This document shows positions 1 through 11,479 of a DNA stretch of 64,000 nt, one piece after another (position 1 is the stretch's first letter; each line of letters begins with the position of its first letter). The notes under the pieces are model-generated. The model worked only from the letters and a program-made list of their open reading frames with translations. It was not told the origin of the DNA and searched no databases. The stretch lies in the NCBI GenBank assembly GCA_025617745.1, contig CM046853.1, positions 4,584,873-4,648,872 of the forward strand, written 5' to 3'. This stretch comes from Heliocidaris erythrogramma (lineage: Eukaryota > Echinodermata > Echinoidea > Camarodonta > Echinometridae). A program made the translations under genes and the position numbers.

Positions 1-291
1 TGGCTGCCGGTTGAAAAGCGAATCACCTTCAAAGTTCTGCTGCTGGTCTACCACGCAGTCAAAGGCTCCTCACCACTCTACCTTCAGAACTCGATTCATG
101 CGTATCAACCACCTCGCAGACTTCGGTCATCAGACTCTTCCCTCCTTCAAGTTCCCAGATCTCGACACTCTTGGGGTGACCACAGCTTTTCTCACTCTGG
201 CCCCTTTCTCTGGAATAGTCTACCCCTTCATATCCGTCTGGCTTCGTCCTCTGACTCATTTAAAAAAATGTTGAAAACCTACCTGTTTTAA
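1..291 (+). pseudogene. 3' end of a CR1/L2-like LINE ORF2
   Basis: The frame starting at base 1 reads WLPVEKRITFKVLLLVYHAV, continues through RRLRSSDSSLLQVPRSR and PFLWNSLPLHIR, and ends SFKKMLKTYLF-stop. This is the C-terminal pattern (LPV-x-x-R-I-x-F-K, LRSS, VPR, FLWNSLP, FKKxLKTxLF) of CR1/L2-group non-LTR retrotransposons. The upstream part lies beyond the window. 292-493 holds a LINE/SINE-type tail (AGCGCTTAATAAGAAGC, TATTATTA) and a short TA run. Confidence 0.8.
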
Positions 292-493
292 ACTTTAACT
301 CTGGACTACTAGTTGATTTATATGTACGTGTATACTCTGATGAATATATATATATATATGCAATGTACACTGTAGCTTAAAATTCAATGTTGTAGTTTAT
401 ATATAAATATATAATTATGTGTTTACTACTCTGTACAGCGCCATGAGCGTCACTTGTGACGGACCTGAGCGCTTAATAAGAAGCCACTATTAT

Positions 494-650
494 TAATGGT
501 ATACAAAGTCGGTGAAGTACGGCACCACGCTTTGTGCAAGAGCGGCTCACACGTCCACTGCTTTGAGGACGACCAGGATTTCCACCCAAAACGCGTACGT
601 CCACAGGGCAGTGGACGAGTGAATCGCTTCCCCGACTTTGTATACCATTA
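494..650. mobile_element. MITE with 19-bp TIRs
   Basis: TAATGGTATACAAAGTCGG at the left end and its exact inverse at the right end (632-650) bound 157 bp with no ORF. 651-720 looks like a remnant of the GGGACTTTT MITE family (it ends in AAAAGTCCCTA). Confidence 0.75.
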
Positions 651-720
651 ACACAAAGCAGTCCATTGAATTACCGCACGTAGCAGTCGACTAGTGAACG
701 TGCAAATCGAAAAGTCCCTA

Positions 721-2154
721 ATATATGTTGTTCTGCGTCTGCCTCGTCCTATTTTCCCTTCGGTTGGAAGCCAAAGTACCAGTTTGTTAGCCATTTCCTC
801 ACTGTGGCGAACACAGTAACCCGCGAGACGCATCCTCCTTTGCTGAACTTTGATCGAGATTTTAGGTAGATCTCCATAGATCTGATCATTTGTGAGATGA
901 CTCTTCCAGGACACATTAAGTGTCATTCGAAGTAGTCTTGTGTAGCACCCGTCCAACTGCATATTCATCTTTTTGGTTAGAGTCCAAGTTTCAGAATTAG
1001 AACCATATAAAAGTACCGACTCAACAGTAGCAGTAAAGAGTCTGATTTTGATTTTTCTTGAGAGAGAGGAGCTCCAAACTTTTCTAAGCCTGTGGCAGGC
1101 ATTCCACGCTACTGCCTTTCTAGTGTTAGTAGGGACTTTTAGAAGCAGTGGACTAGTACTTCGTCCCAGTCGACTAATTCGCGCATGTCAACGTCGTCGA
1201 CTGCCCATGTTGACTACAGTTCTGATCATTTTAGATTTCACTCGACGGGTACGTACCGTCGACGTCAACCGGAAGTACACACTCAACGGATGAGCATAAT
1301 AGTTGAGCTGTTCTGATGACGTCATATACGTGAACCTCGTCGAAGATTTCGGAGCACCGCAAAAACGAAGTGAACACGTTCTCGATTTTGCAAGGCAGGG
1401 AGGAGGACAGGGAGAGGGCGAGTGGCGCATGCGCAGTGGCGTAGAATGTTGTCCTTGCGTACCAGTCGACTAAGTGGACGTGCAATTCTAAAAGTCCCTA
1501 ATATCACATTCAGAGCTTGCAGTCCATGCCCCAAGATATTTAAAGTTCTCCACTATTTTAAGGGCATCACCGTTTTTGACCTTAATTTCCACTGCCTGGG
1601 GAATTCCTGATGCAGCCTCTTGTTCTAGCCGGATTAAAATCTACTGAGCCTGTTCCATTTCCCCCGTTATGATTGCCAGATCATCGACAAAGTCGAAATC
1701 TGTAATGGTAACTGCTGGAAATCTTCTGCTTCTTCTTATATAAGGTTGAAAGCCAAGTTCTTCATCTCTACCCTCAAATTTTTTCCCGCACACTGTAGTC
1801 AAGTACGATAGCAAAGATATACGGTGCTAGTGTGTCTCCTTGCAAAACTCCCTGTTTGATTTCAAAGAAATCAGTCTCACCATCAGGTGTTATAACTCTT
1901 GCCTTAGTGTTTTGGTACAGGATCTCTATTGCACCTATCAGCTTCGGAGGTATGTCATAGGCTTTCAGAATGTTTATCATCTTCTTTTGATGTACTGAGT
2001 CAAATGCTTTTTTAAAGTCAATATACAGGATGATCGCTTTTCTGTTATGACTCTTTACACCCTCAATTAGTCTTCTGAGTGCTAACATAATTATGAGCAG
2101 TAGTAGACCTACCAGGTCTGAATCCGTTTTGGTTGGGTCTGAGTTTTGATTCAA
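721..2154 (-). pseudogene. Non-LTR retrotransposon reverse transcriptase, broken
   Basis: Read 5' to 3' on the minus strand: YIDFKKAFDSVHQKK, QGVLQGDTLAPYIFAIVLDY, then around 1700 FDFVDDLAIITG (the catalytic DD box), and later a C-terminal LLYGSNSETWTLTKKM, LTNDQIYGDLPK and RRMRLAGYC. It is the palm and thumb plus C-terminal part of a LINE ORF2, with frame breaks and a 367-bp MITE inserted at 1132-1498. The endonuclease domain is not seen. Confidence 0.8.
1132..1498. mobile_element. TA-flanked MITE, TIR GGGACTTTTAGAA
   Basis: Ends GGGACTTTTAGAA and TTCTAAAAGTCCC, each flanked by TA (1130-1131 and 1499-1500), inserted inside the LINE. A second copy in opposite orientation is at 37325-37694. 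The TA target suggests a Tc1/mariner/pogo-type source transposase. Confidence 0.8.
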
Positions 2155-2339
2155 TCTTTGGTTGTATCCGATTTAGTATCAATTTATTATGTAATTCCAT
2201 TACAATTTAGCCCAAATTTCTTCAAAATTGCGTTTTTGAAAGTGCTTCCATATCAAATATTGTTCAGGATGGAATTCCTAACACATGTGCCAAATTTAGT
2301 GCTTTTAGACAAAAGTGCACAATTTTCAAGCTATGCAGC

Positions 2340-2628
2340 CTTACTAATAGGAAGTTACTTTATATTTTGCTGGCTCAAACCACGGCGTCCACTGCATGCA
2401 TGCTAAACAACTCACAAGTATTTGGGCCTATGTTTATCAAATCATGCAGTTCCATTATCGTTGTTGATTCGTGTTAAATGGCAATGAGTCAGAACACAGG
2501 ATAAGCTTCATAGCAAGCCTGTAACGATACCACTCAATGTAAGCTTACATCAGATACAAACACGTTGATAACTATAATATAAAAACAATACCACCCTTTT
2601 CCATGAAGGTAACAAAATGTCAAATTTG

Positions 2629-2663
<35 letters not shown>

Positions 2664-3144
2664 CATAATAATACTTATTATTATTATTATTGTTATTATT
2701 ATTTTTTTTTGTTCACCTGTGCCTCGAAGAGGAAAAGTGAAATAAATCACTATAACCCTCGAATCGCTCATCCCGAAGTGATTGCCTGGGATGGGCAGGT
2801 GGACCTCTACACCGAGGGTTCCCCTACCCTTTCACGAATAGTGCAGTGGCTTATTAAAATGCATCTTTTAAGTATTTTTGGAAGTGTTCACAGTGGAACC
2901 CAGCAAACCACTGAGGCAAAAAAAAAAAAAAAAAACACGACCAGATAAGCCACCTACAAAAGTCCCAGAGTTAATGATTTTCTTTTTTGTTTTTATTGTG
3001 TGGATTTTACGAAAATAAGATTGTGGAAAAAGTTTCGTCCAACAATTTGATTTGCATGCTATTCTACACCGCATGCAGTGAATATGACTTCTACCATGTC
3101 TACGGGAAGTCGCTTTTTACTTTGCTGATTGAAACCACTGCGTC
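2340..3144 (-). repeat. Interspersed repeat family R1, copy 1, with ATT microsatellite
   Basis: Contains an (ATT)n tract (2630-2710), then GTTCACCTGTGCCTCGAAGA, AGTGAAATAAATCAC, CCCTACCCTTTCACGAATAG and GTGCAGTGGCTTATTAA. Related copies lie at 3655-4580, 4655-5340, 9533-9950 and 50340-51480. Read on the minus strand it has a SINE/LINE-like 3' end finishing in an AAT-rich tail. An A17 run is at 2919-2935. No protein is recognised. Confidence 0.65.
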
Positions 3145-3146
3145 TA

Positions 3147-3652
3147 CACTCTTAGAAAAAAGGTTTGTTTGAGCACCTTTAACAGGTGCTTATATTTGCC
3201 AGACCAGTGCCACCTTTTAGGGTGTCCCTAAGCACCTTTTGAAAATGTTTTCATCGACACCTTTAAAGGTGCACGGTGTTCTGTGTTCATCATGAGCACT
3301 GGCAAAGAACTAGCCTACTCTTGAGCAATATTTTATCGTCCTTTGAAAAAAATACATTATATCCATAGTAACTGAAATCAATAGGCCTAAATTATAACAA
3401 CATGCAATAGAACACATTTATACAATTTGTATCAAACCAAAGTATTTTGAAAATGACGAATGTAGATAGATATTATCGTGGACATGTTTAAATAATATCT
3501 ACAGATTATGATAAAGACTAACACGCATAACAAAAGGTGGAGAATTCTAAGCTCAATGGCTAAGGTCCTTTTATGGAACTTGTAGACACCTTTTCAATCC
3601 GGCACCAGTTTGGAGCAAATGAGTACCCCATAAGCACCATTTTTTAAGAGTG
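3147..3652. mobile_element. TA-flanked MITE, TIR CACTCTTAGAAAAA
   Basis: CACTCTTAGAAAAA ... TTTTTTAAGAGTG flanked by TA (3145-3146, 3653-3654). It splits repeat R1: the empty site is visible in the R1 copy near 50389 (TTTCTACTGCATGAT). An inverted copy is at about 39663-40322. The inner sequence has several GCACCTTT/AAAGGTGC palindromic words. Confidence 0.8.
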
Positions 3653-3654
3653 TA

Positions 3655-4580
3655 CTGCATGATAAACAATTTAGAATTAAGCAGGTTTATCAAGACATGC
3701 AGTTCCACCCTCAGAACTCAGCTTAAGATTTAAAGTAAGGATGTAGAGATATCAGTAAATTCCTCTGGTAAACATACATCACATACAAACACGTTGATGG
3801 CTATAATACGGAAAGAGTACACAAAAATATAAGACTTTACCAGAGCTCCGGGTTAACCAGTAGCCAACACAAATCTGGTCAGTTTTACCGCTTTGCCTGG
3901 TTATTTAAAACCCCATTCTCTCTTATCAAATTACCAAATTCCTGGTGAATTAATGCGATTATACACGGAAAATAATTTACATGGAATATGTTTAACCGGG
4001 CGTTTTTTCTGTGCGCCTCCCTTTCAATGACGAGCCATGAAGCCAACAAAATGTCAAGTTTGATCTTTCCTCTTCTTGTTCTGCTCCTTCTTGTTCTTCT
4101 CCTCCTCCTTCTTGTTTTCTTCTTCTTCTTATTATTATTGTCGTTATTATTTTTATTATTACTATTATTATTATAATTATTATTACTATTATTATTATTA
4201 TTATCATTTTTTATTATTGTTCACCTGTGCCTCGGAGAGGAAAAGTGAAATAAAGCACTATAACCATGATAACCCTCGAGTCTCTCCTCCCGAAGTAACT
4301 GACTGGGGTGGGCAGGTGGACCTCACCGGGGGTTCCCCTACCCTTTCACGAATAGTGCAGTGGCTTATTAAAATGCATCTTTCAAGCATTTTGGGACGTA
4401 TTCACCAGGGAACACAGCAAACCACTGCGAAAAAGACCATATAAGCCACCTACAAAAGGTCCCAGAGTTAATGATGTTCTTCTTCGTTTTGCTTTCGATG
4501 AACAAATTACTCTCGCTTCTATAAAAACTTTTATCTTATAATGATACTCTGAAATTCCATTGCTGTTTTTATCGTGTTTA
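3655..4580 (-). repeat. Repeat R1, copy 2, with TTC/ATT microsatellites
   Basis: Continues R1 after the MITE: GCATGATAAACAATTTAGAA, GACGAGCCATGAAGCCAACA, a TTC/CTT-rich tract (4070-4130), an ATT-rich tract (4130-4220), then GTTCACCTGTGCCTCGGAGA and the CACGAATAGTGCAGTGGC block. Confidence 0.6.
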
Positions 4581-4654
4581 TGTCTATAATGCGGAAACCG
4601 TACACTGAAGAAAAACAAAGGTCCCTGTAAAATTTTATCACAAAAAGTGTTAAC

Positions 4655-5340
4655 TTTACCAGAGTTCCGCGGGTTAACCGGTAGCCAACACAAATCTGGT
4701 CATTTTTTACCGCTTTGCCTGGTTATTTCAAACCCATCTTCTCTAATCAAATTTCCAAATTCCTGGTGAACTAATGCAATTATACACGGAAAATAATTTA
4801 CATGTACATTTTTAACCAGGCGTTTTCTGTGTGTACCTCACCGTCAATAGTGAGCTTTCGAATGTGTGGACTTGAACGCCGTCCTAGATCTTCCAAGCTA
4901 CAATGGACTGCTTTGCGTTAGCTGCATACCGCGCTTTGTGCAAGAACGGATCACCTGTCCACTGGCTTCTCCCTCGTCCACTAGTCAGATCGAGAACGCG
5001 TCAAACACGGTTTTGCCGTCTTCTCTAAAACGTGAACCTCGCTTTACCCATTGTTATAGCTTCATGTTTCACCTACATTGTATGCAGTCAACACGAAGCA
5101 GTCCATTGTCGCTGGGAGGATCTAGAACGGCGTTCTAGTTGACACATCCGAAAACTCCTTAATGACGAGCCATGAAGCCAACAAAATGTCAAGTTTCTTT
5201 CTTCTTCTCCTTCTTCTTCTTCTTGTCGTTATCATTATTATTATCAGTATTATCGTCATCATGATTTTATGATTATTATTATCATTATTATCATTATTAT
5301 TGTTGTTGTTCACCTGTGCCTCGAAGAGGAAAAGTGAAAT
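4655..5340 (-). repeat. Tandem partial copy of repeat R1
   Basis: GGTTAACCGGTAGCCAACAC, TACCGCTTTGCCTGGTTATT and CATGAAGCCAACAAAATG recur from 3838-4060, showing a ~0.8-kb tandem duplication. It is interrupted by a MITE (4872-5137) and ends with a TTC/ATT microsatellite (5195-5305). Confidence 0.6.
4872..5137. mobile_element. MITE with long TIRs (GAACGCCG...)
   Basis: The left end GAACGCCGTCCTAGATC...AATGGACTGCTT is mirrored by the right end AAGCAGTCCATT...GATCTAGAACGGCGTTC. About 265 bp, no ORF of its own. Confidence 0.7.
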
Positions 5341-5700
5341 AAATCACTATAGTAAATAGTGTATGTATAATACGCGCTGTGATTGGTTATATTTGCATCA
5401 CGTGACGTGCACAAATTTTGTTATAGTGCACGACCTATAACCAAATTAGGCCCGGACCTAATATACAATTACAGTTATAGATCTAGGGGTCTATACAACT
5501 AGAAATGTCCATTGCCGCGCAATGCGAAATGTATCCCCCGGCTCTGGAAGCAATTCGAAGGAGGGACAAAGAACCTCCCCCCTCCCCTCCCTCAAACAAA
5601 AAGATGGCGTAGAGATCCCCGCCAGTGGCCTGGACTATTGTCAACACTAGGAGCAGTATCACCAAAACAATGTGTGTAGATTAGAGTATAATGTAAAATT
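5341..5700. repeat. Left flank of a composite repeat around the satellite
   Basis: Contains CACGTGACGTGCACAAATTT and TGTATCCCCCGGCTCTGG; short inverse counterparts (GGGGGATACAA at 6847, TGCACATAATCCAGTATAGTG at 7724) lie to the right of the satellite. This suggests one large composite element of about 5.35-7.77 kb. No coding sequence is seen. Confidence 0.4.
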
Positions 5701-6780
5701 CAAAAGAAATCTGTCAAGAAATGTGATCTCAGAGCGCACACAAGATATCCACTAAAATATGACCATAAACTAAAAGTCTAGAGTACTCTATGATGGACCT
5801 CCATACATGATCTGAAAGAAATCAGTCAACAAATGTGTCCTCCAAAATGCATGCAACCAAAATATGACATTTGACCCTATAAAAAGCGGAGCACTGGGGG
5901 CAGCATCAGCAAACACTAAATATGTGTAGATTTCACTAAGACACACCTCCATATAAAATTTGAAAGAAATCTGTCAAGAAATGTGGAAGTTAGAGCGCAC
6001 AAAAAGACATATGACTTTTGACCCTATAAAGGACGGAACAATGAGGGCAGCATCACCAAAATGTAAGGATGTGTAGATTATACCAAGTTACATCTCCATA
6101 CAAAATTTGAAAGAAATCCATTACGAAATTGGGCCTGCAGAGTGCACTCACGCCATCCTCCAAAGTATGATCTTTGACCCTATAAAAGACGGGACACTGG
6201 TGGCAGCATCACCCAAAACTTTAGGTTTTTAGATTAAACCAAGGGACACCTTCATGCAAAATTTGAACGAAATCCGACAAGAAATGCAGAAGTAAGAGTG
6301 CAAGAAATGGACAAATGAACTTTGACCCTATAAAGGACTGATATAATGCGGGCAGCATCAAAAAAAGTTAAAGATGTGTAGATTATACCAAGATACATCT
6401 CCATACAAAATTTGAAAGAAATCCATCCAGAAATGTGGCCTGCAGAGTGCACTCACGCCATGCCCTGAAGTTTGACCTTTGACCCTATAAAAGACGGAAC
6501 ACTGGTGGCAGCATCACCAAAAACTATAGGTTTTTAGATTACACCAAGATTACACCTGCATGCAAAATATGAACGAAATCCGTTGAGAAATGTGACCGCT
6601 AGAGCGCACGGCAAGACATCTATCAAAATATGACCTTTGTCCCTATAGACCTATAAAAGACGGAACACTGAGGGCAGCATCACCATAAATTATCGGTTTC
6701 CAGGTTTTACCAAGATACTCCATAGAAATTTTGAAAGAAACCTGTCGAGAAACGTGTCCGCTAGTGCGTACACAAGAATG
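5700..6780. repeat. Tandem satellite, ~150-bp period, about 6-7 units
   Basis: The phrase TTTGACCCTATAAA recurs near 5873, 6020, 6176, 6324, 6481 and ~6640 (spacings ~147-165), each followed by GGCAGCATCACCAAAA, a short spacer and CAAAATTTGAAAGAAATC. Units differ by about 15-25 percent by eye. The array ends at a CGG trinucleotide run. Confidence 0.85.
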
Positions 6781-6784
6781 TGAC

Positions 6785-6806
6785 GCGGCGGCGGCGGCGG
6801 CGGCGG
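6785..6806. repeat. (CGG)7 trinucleotide run
   Basis: Seven perfect CGG units, standing out in AT-rich sequence, directly after the satellite array and before GAACGCTGCTGAATCC. Confidence 0.9.
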
Positions 6807-6986
6807 AACGCTGCTGAATCCAAAGTATCCTCCGGCATACTGCAGGGGGATACAATTAGTGCATGTTCTATTTATGCACCATTACTGGACTATATGAACT
6901 CCAAATACTAAATTATCCCTCGTGCAGGTCTATTTCACGTCGGCCTGCGGCCTCGGTGAAACAAAACTGCACTCGAGATAATGTAG

Positions 6987-7721
6987 TATATATAGAGTAC
7001 CGAAGTGTGACGTCATCAAATTTTGATTTTTGTATTTCAGTATTTTTAGGACCATATTTAGGTAGAGCATGATGGAAAACGTTCACACGCCAAATTTGAC
7101 ATGAATCAGTTCATGGTGGCCCAAGGTATGGCTATATGAATATCTAATTAGCCCCATTGAAGTCAGTGTAAATTGGCCTGGTTCTTAACAGTTTAGAACC
7201 AGGCCAATAAGCCAGTTCGGGGTTAGCGCATGGTATGAGATTGTACAAATGACCCCAAATATCCACAGATATTTTAGACATGGAGGGTCCCTTTATGTGC
7301 ACTTCAGAAAAATAACTCTGGGAGTGATAGAGGTGCCTCATGAATAGCTTTTGTTTCCCCCTTCAAAAAGAATACTTCCACCTGGATATCATGGAATGCA
7401 CCATTAGTGCATAATTGAATAATGATTACATGACATTCATGAGCACATATCCAATATTAGTGTCAGTGGGTTTTAGAATTTGGTACAGATGACCTTTATC
7501 TGCTCATGCTCAGATTGCATCCCCGAAGTGGCTTATTTAGCACTGACTTCAATGGGGCTAAGGAGGTATTCATGCGGCCATATCTCGGGGCCCAACGAGC
7601 CAATTGCCATAAAATTTGGGCTCTGGATGTTTTTCACCATGTTCCTTTGAGATATGGTATAAAAAATGTCAAAATGAAAAAATAGCTTTTTGTGACGTCA
7701 TCACTTCGGTACTCTATATAT
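6987..7721. mobile_element. Fold-back element with long TIRs
   Basis: TATATATAGAGTACCGAAG, then a TGACGTCATCA motif, at the left; TGACGTCATCACTTCGGTAC and TCTATATAT at the right. Inner inverted blocks (TAGCCCCATTGAAGTCAGTG against CACTGACTTCAATGGGGCTA) show that arms of over 250 bp pair imperfectly. No transposase is seen. Confidence 0.75.
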
Positions 7722-7894
7722 CGTGCACATAATCCAGTATAGTGCATGATAGACCATGCTTCAGGTTCAGTGTTTTCTTCGTAAAAGCTAAAACGGCAGA
7801 GAAAGGGCCATCAATACCGCCGTTCAATACCCCTTACCTCCCCGTGATCCGCCTATAGAACAAAAGTATAGCTTATGATTATTCTAATAAGCAT

Positions 7895-9135
7895 GCCCAG
7901 GCGCGGCTCTACACCCCAATTAACGTCTTTGTAAAGTCGTCAAAGCTTTTGAATTCCTAACGGCTATCGAAGCCCTCCGCTGAGCGAGGAGCAGAAATCC
8001 TCGAAAATTCACATTCTCGTATCTCCCTAATTCGGGCCTTAAAGGGAGTGGCAAGTCGTAATCCTGACCAGTTGGCCTGACTCGGGGAAATTCGGATACA
8101 ATCAGGTCCCATCGTGCGCTACCGAAGGAATGTTATTGCCGGATTCCTCGTGCGATCGTTAACTCGAATCCCTCCAACGCAACCGACCAATGAGATTCAA
8201 ATACTCGAACAAAGAACGCGCGATCTTGTTTACTCAAATTTGGGTCAATGTGCGAACTTTTATTAGCTGCGCACTATAAATTGAAGTCGCTTTGAACTTT
8301 GATCCAGAGAAAGGATCAGCCAACTGTAAAAGCGCCCATAGATTGCGACTTGTCGCTCCCTTTAAATATCATGAAAATTCCAGAGTAGATAGGAAATGAG
8401 GATATTATGCTTCATATTAATTTTCACTGAAAAAGGATGGGTATTTTTTGAGTTTCAGAGGGCCGAGAAATGAGGTTTTGTTTTTTTCCCGACACAAGTC
8501 TGGGACGAAATGAATATGCAAACAAATAACATATTGCTAAACTTTAAACTCCAGTCTCACTCCCTGGGCAGTTTCAAGTTTGCGCAGTTACTGAAAAATA
8601 CTGAAATCCTTGCAATCTGACTGGCTGAGAACAAATTTGTCGGTAACAATCACTGACAAGACACGCCCCCTGTTTAGCGTACACTCGAGTTGAAACCATG
8701 CATTGCCTTCGATTTTTTCCCGACATAACCGTTCGACGGATGATTATGAAAAGATATTTCGAGGATCCCCTCAATATACTTTGATTTTTCATAAGTGAAA
8801 GTTTTGATCTTGCGCAATGAGAGCAAATGTGAAAAATAATGCTACATTTTCAGACTTAAAAAAAAAATTTGGCTCCTCATTTCTCCAAGTTTTCACAAAT
8901 TAAAAAATGATTTGACTACAAGTGATAATAGTTATGGGTTAGAGCAACTCTTGTTCTGGAATTTGACGTTTAGTTCATTTCATTTGATTGTTTCTAAGGC
9001 GAGATTTCACAATTTAGCTGAGACTCTTCGGTAGCGGTTTTACGTAAACAACTTGTTTACTTTATGCAAATTAAGCAGGAAGGAGCGAAAGCTTTTGGGC
9101 AGTTAATCGCAGTGTAGAGCCGCGACTGTGCCTTC
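7895..9135. repeat. Probable long inverted-repeat element
   Basis: AGGCGCGGCTCTACACCC near 7900 is mirrored by GTGTAGAGCCGCGACTGTGC near 9112, and AAAGCTTTTGAATTCC by GCGAAAGCTTTTGGGC. The body (8000-9100) has no recognised protein; the open frame at 8574-8792 does not resemble any family I know. Confidence 0.4.
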
Positions 9136-9532
9136 ACAAACGGGGACCAAATTACGCTCATTGTTACCTAACGGAATTTACATACAATTTGCATAATGAC
9201 GGGTTTTTGCACGAGGCACGCGACCTAGGCACGTTGTCGAGTTCAAGGGAGAAGTTGCTAGGGAAGTGCTCAACGGACCATAACTAGCTATGGCCAGCTT
9301 GTTTTCGTTTCGCACCGAAACTTTGAGCACCGTTTTCTCCGCTTTTTAAATTCCTTGGCGGAGGGTTTTCATGTTTTAAATCACTTTTTACAATGACTTC
9401 TGTTTTAGTAATATATGCATGTTATACATCATATTAAAGGTTATTAACCAGAGATTCTAGAACACATGAGAGCTGACATTTGCAATTTTGCGACTTCCGC
9501 CTGAAACCGTCGCGTTTGGTCACATATATATA

Positions 9533-9950
9533 ATAACTCTCGAATCGCTCCTCATCATCCCGAAGTAACTGATTGGGATGTGCAGGTGGACCACTACACC
9601 GGGGTTTCCCCTATACTCTTTCAAGAATAGTGCAATGCCTTCTGAACATGCATCTTTCAAGGGGTAGTTTGGAAGCATTCACAATGAAAAACAGCAAACC
9701 ACTGAAGTAAAAAAGACCAAACAAGCCTCCTATACAAAAGGTTCCACAATTATCATGACGTACTATTCCGTTTTGCTTTCGGTGAACAAATTGCTCTCGT
9801 GTCGGTAACAACATTTTCTTATAATGACACTATGAAATTCCATGGCTACTGTTTTCATTGTGTGGGTTTTACAAAATAAAGTTCGTGAAAAAAGAAGCTT
9901 TCGTCAAACAAATCAATTTGTCTCTATGTATGATATTGTATACTTACAGA
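9533..9950 (-). repeat. Repeat R1, copy in the paralogue flank
   Basis: CCCGAAGTAACTGATTGGGA, TGCAGGTGGACC and TTTTGCTTTCGGTGAACAAA match 51090-51400, which sits at the same place downstream of exon 4 of the main gene. It is therefore part of the segmental duplication. Confidence 0.65.
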
Positions 9951-10261
9951 CAGTGTACTTTAAAGTATTCTACGCTCTTATCACTGTGGCTAATTACTAT
10001 TCTAAATAATATATTGTTTTCATAAATGAACAGAAATTCATGTTTTTAATTTCATTGCTTCAAATAAATAATCAGTTTTAGAGTATTAATGTCTGGTTGA
10101 TGATCAGTGTCACATTAAGCAATAATTGATGAACAAGAGGAAGGGGGAGGGGGAGGGGGCTGGCCGGAATGTACCACGACACCTACACTGACATATATAC
10201 ACTCTCCAAGTACGATTTTTTAATGGGCATTTAAGGAAGGGGGCGGACCAATTAAGTTGGG

Positions 10262-10502
10262 GTCCGCTCGCTATTCATTAGGGCCGCTATTCATAGAAAA
10301 CTGCTATTCATTTAACACGCGTTATGAATAGCGGTCCTTATGAATAGTTATGAATAGTGGTCCTTATGAATGGAAGTCCTTATGAATAGCAAGGTAATTT
10401 GTTTATGGTATGCTCGCTATTTAGAAGGACCGCTATTCATACAAAACCGCCATTCATTTAGTTTCACGCGTTATGAATAGCTATCCTTATGACTAGTGAG
10501 GT
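10262..10502. repeat. Hairpin-rich repeat built on CGCTATTCAT / ATGAATAGCG
   Basis: At least ten alternating direct and inverted copies of the 10-mer CGCTATTCAT or ATGAATAGCG, with interspersed CCTTATGAATAG. Likely a nested fold-back MITE. Confidence 0.7.
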
Positions 10503-10638
10503 TACCCCTCAAGTTATATCCTAAACTGGATAAGCCACTGTATTGTGTTAAAGCAAGACTCAATTCCTGTTCAAATCTTCAAACGTAAAAAGCTATATTT
10601 ATAGAACATAGCCATTGCTTTCTTCAGCTAAACACTAT

Positions 10639-10949
10639 GGCCCGTATTCTGAACTCCGGTTTAACTTAAACCATTGTCTAAATGTGTGGTTTAACTATGG
10701 GCAGCCAAATGTTACACAAATCTCTAACAGTACATATTCAATTTATCAGCATTTTTGGTACTCAACTATTAAAAACTGTCCTGGAATGGTAAGTGCAATA
10801 TTTTTCTTAACCGTTAAAGCGTGAGACCAGAATCCAGTAAACAGAAGGAACATACAATATAAACAAAGTTTTGACATTACTGGCTACCCATAGTTAAACC
10901 ACACATTTAGACCATGGTTTAAGTTAAACCAGAGTTCAGAATACGAGCC
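10639..10949. mobile_element. Fold-back MITE with ~70-bp TIRs
   Basis: The left arm GGCCCGTATTCTGAACTCCG...TTTAACTATGGGCAGCC is mirrored by GGCTACCCATAGTTAAACC...GAGTTCAGAATACGAGCC. A diverged second unit follows at 10950-11160, ending GGGAGTTCAGAATATGGACC. Both lie downstream of paralogue exon 4. Confidence 0.8.
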
Positions 10950-11342
10950 TATGGCACGTTTTTTGAACTCCGGTTTAACTTAAACCGAGTTCTATTGTGT
11001 GTTTTAAACCAGTATAAACCTGCCCTTTAAATCAGAGCTTTAGAAAAGCACATTCTGAACTTCGGTTTTGAAATTTAGAATGGACTTGGTCAGTTCTAAT
11101 TAAACTATGGTTTAACTTAGACCGTTCAGTTAAACGGGAGTTCAGAATATGGACCTTTGATTGCAATATTTCATTATTAGCATAATTTCATATCAGCATA
11201 ATTATAAAAACCAATTAATTATATCTTAGTCTATTTCAAAGCTATATCTAATATCAATGAAAAAGCATTAGATACGTTAGGTGAGACGAGACTTGCAAAT
11301 ATTTGACGCCCAATATAGGGTAGTTTGAACACGGAGACTCAC

Positions 11343-11479
11343 ATTTTTGGTCTGACTTGTTGGGTCATAGATAGCTTGACTATTCAGTCCTGTTGTAAAG
11401 TTCAGTTTAAACCACTCAGCATAGCCACCATTCCAGTGATCCTCGAGAGTAAATATCAATCCTTCAAGATTAGAGGCGC
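11343..11479 (-). CDS. Paralogue exon 4
   Basis: 137 bp, phase 1 to 0, donor GTGAGT. Encodes ASNLEGLIFTLEDHWNGG, then YAEWFKLNFTTGLN and onward to TSQTKN. Trp replaces the Cys found in the main gene. Confidence 0.78.

Noticed and set aside
5700..6780. CRISPR-like array
   Set aside because: Units of ~150 bp diverge throughout and have no constant short repeat with unique spacers; the genome is eukaryotic. This is a satellite.
1..11342. Exons 5-15 of the receptor paralogue
   Set aside because: I searched for counterparts of the CFCDLR, WNPSI, NPCES and WICS segments on the minus strand and saw none; the space is filled by repeats.
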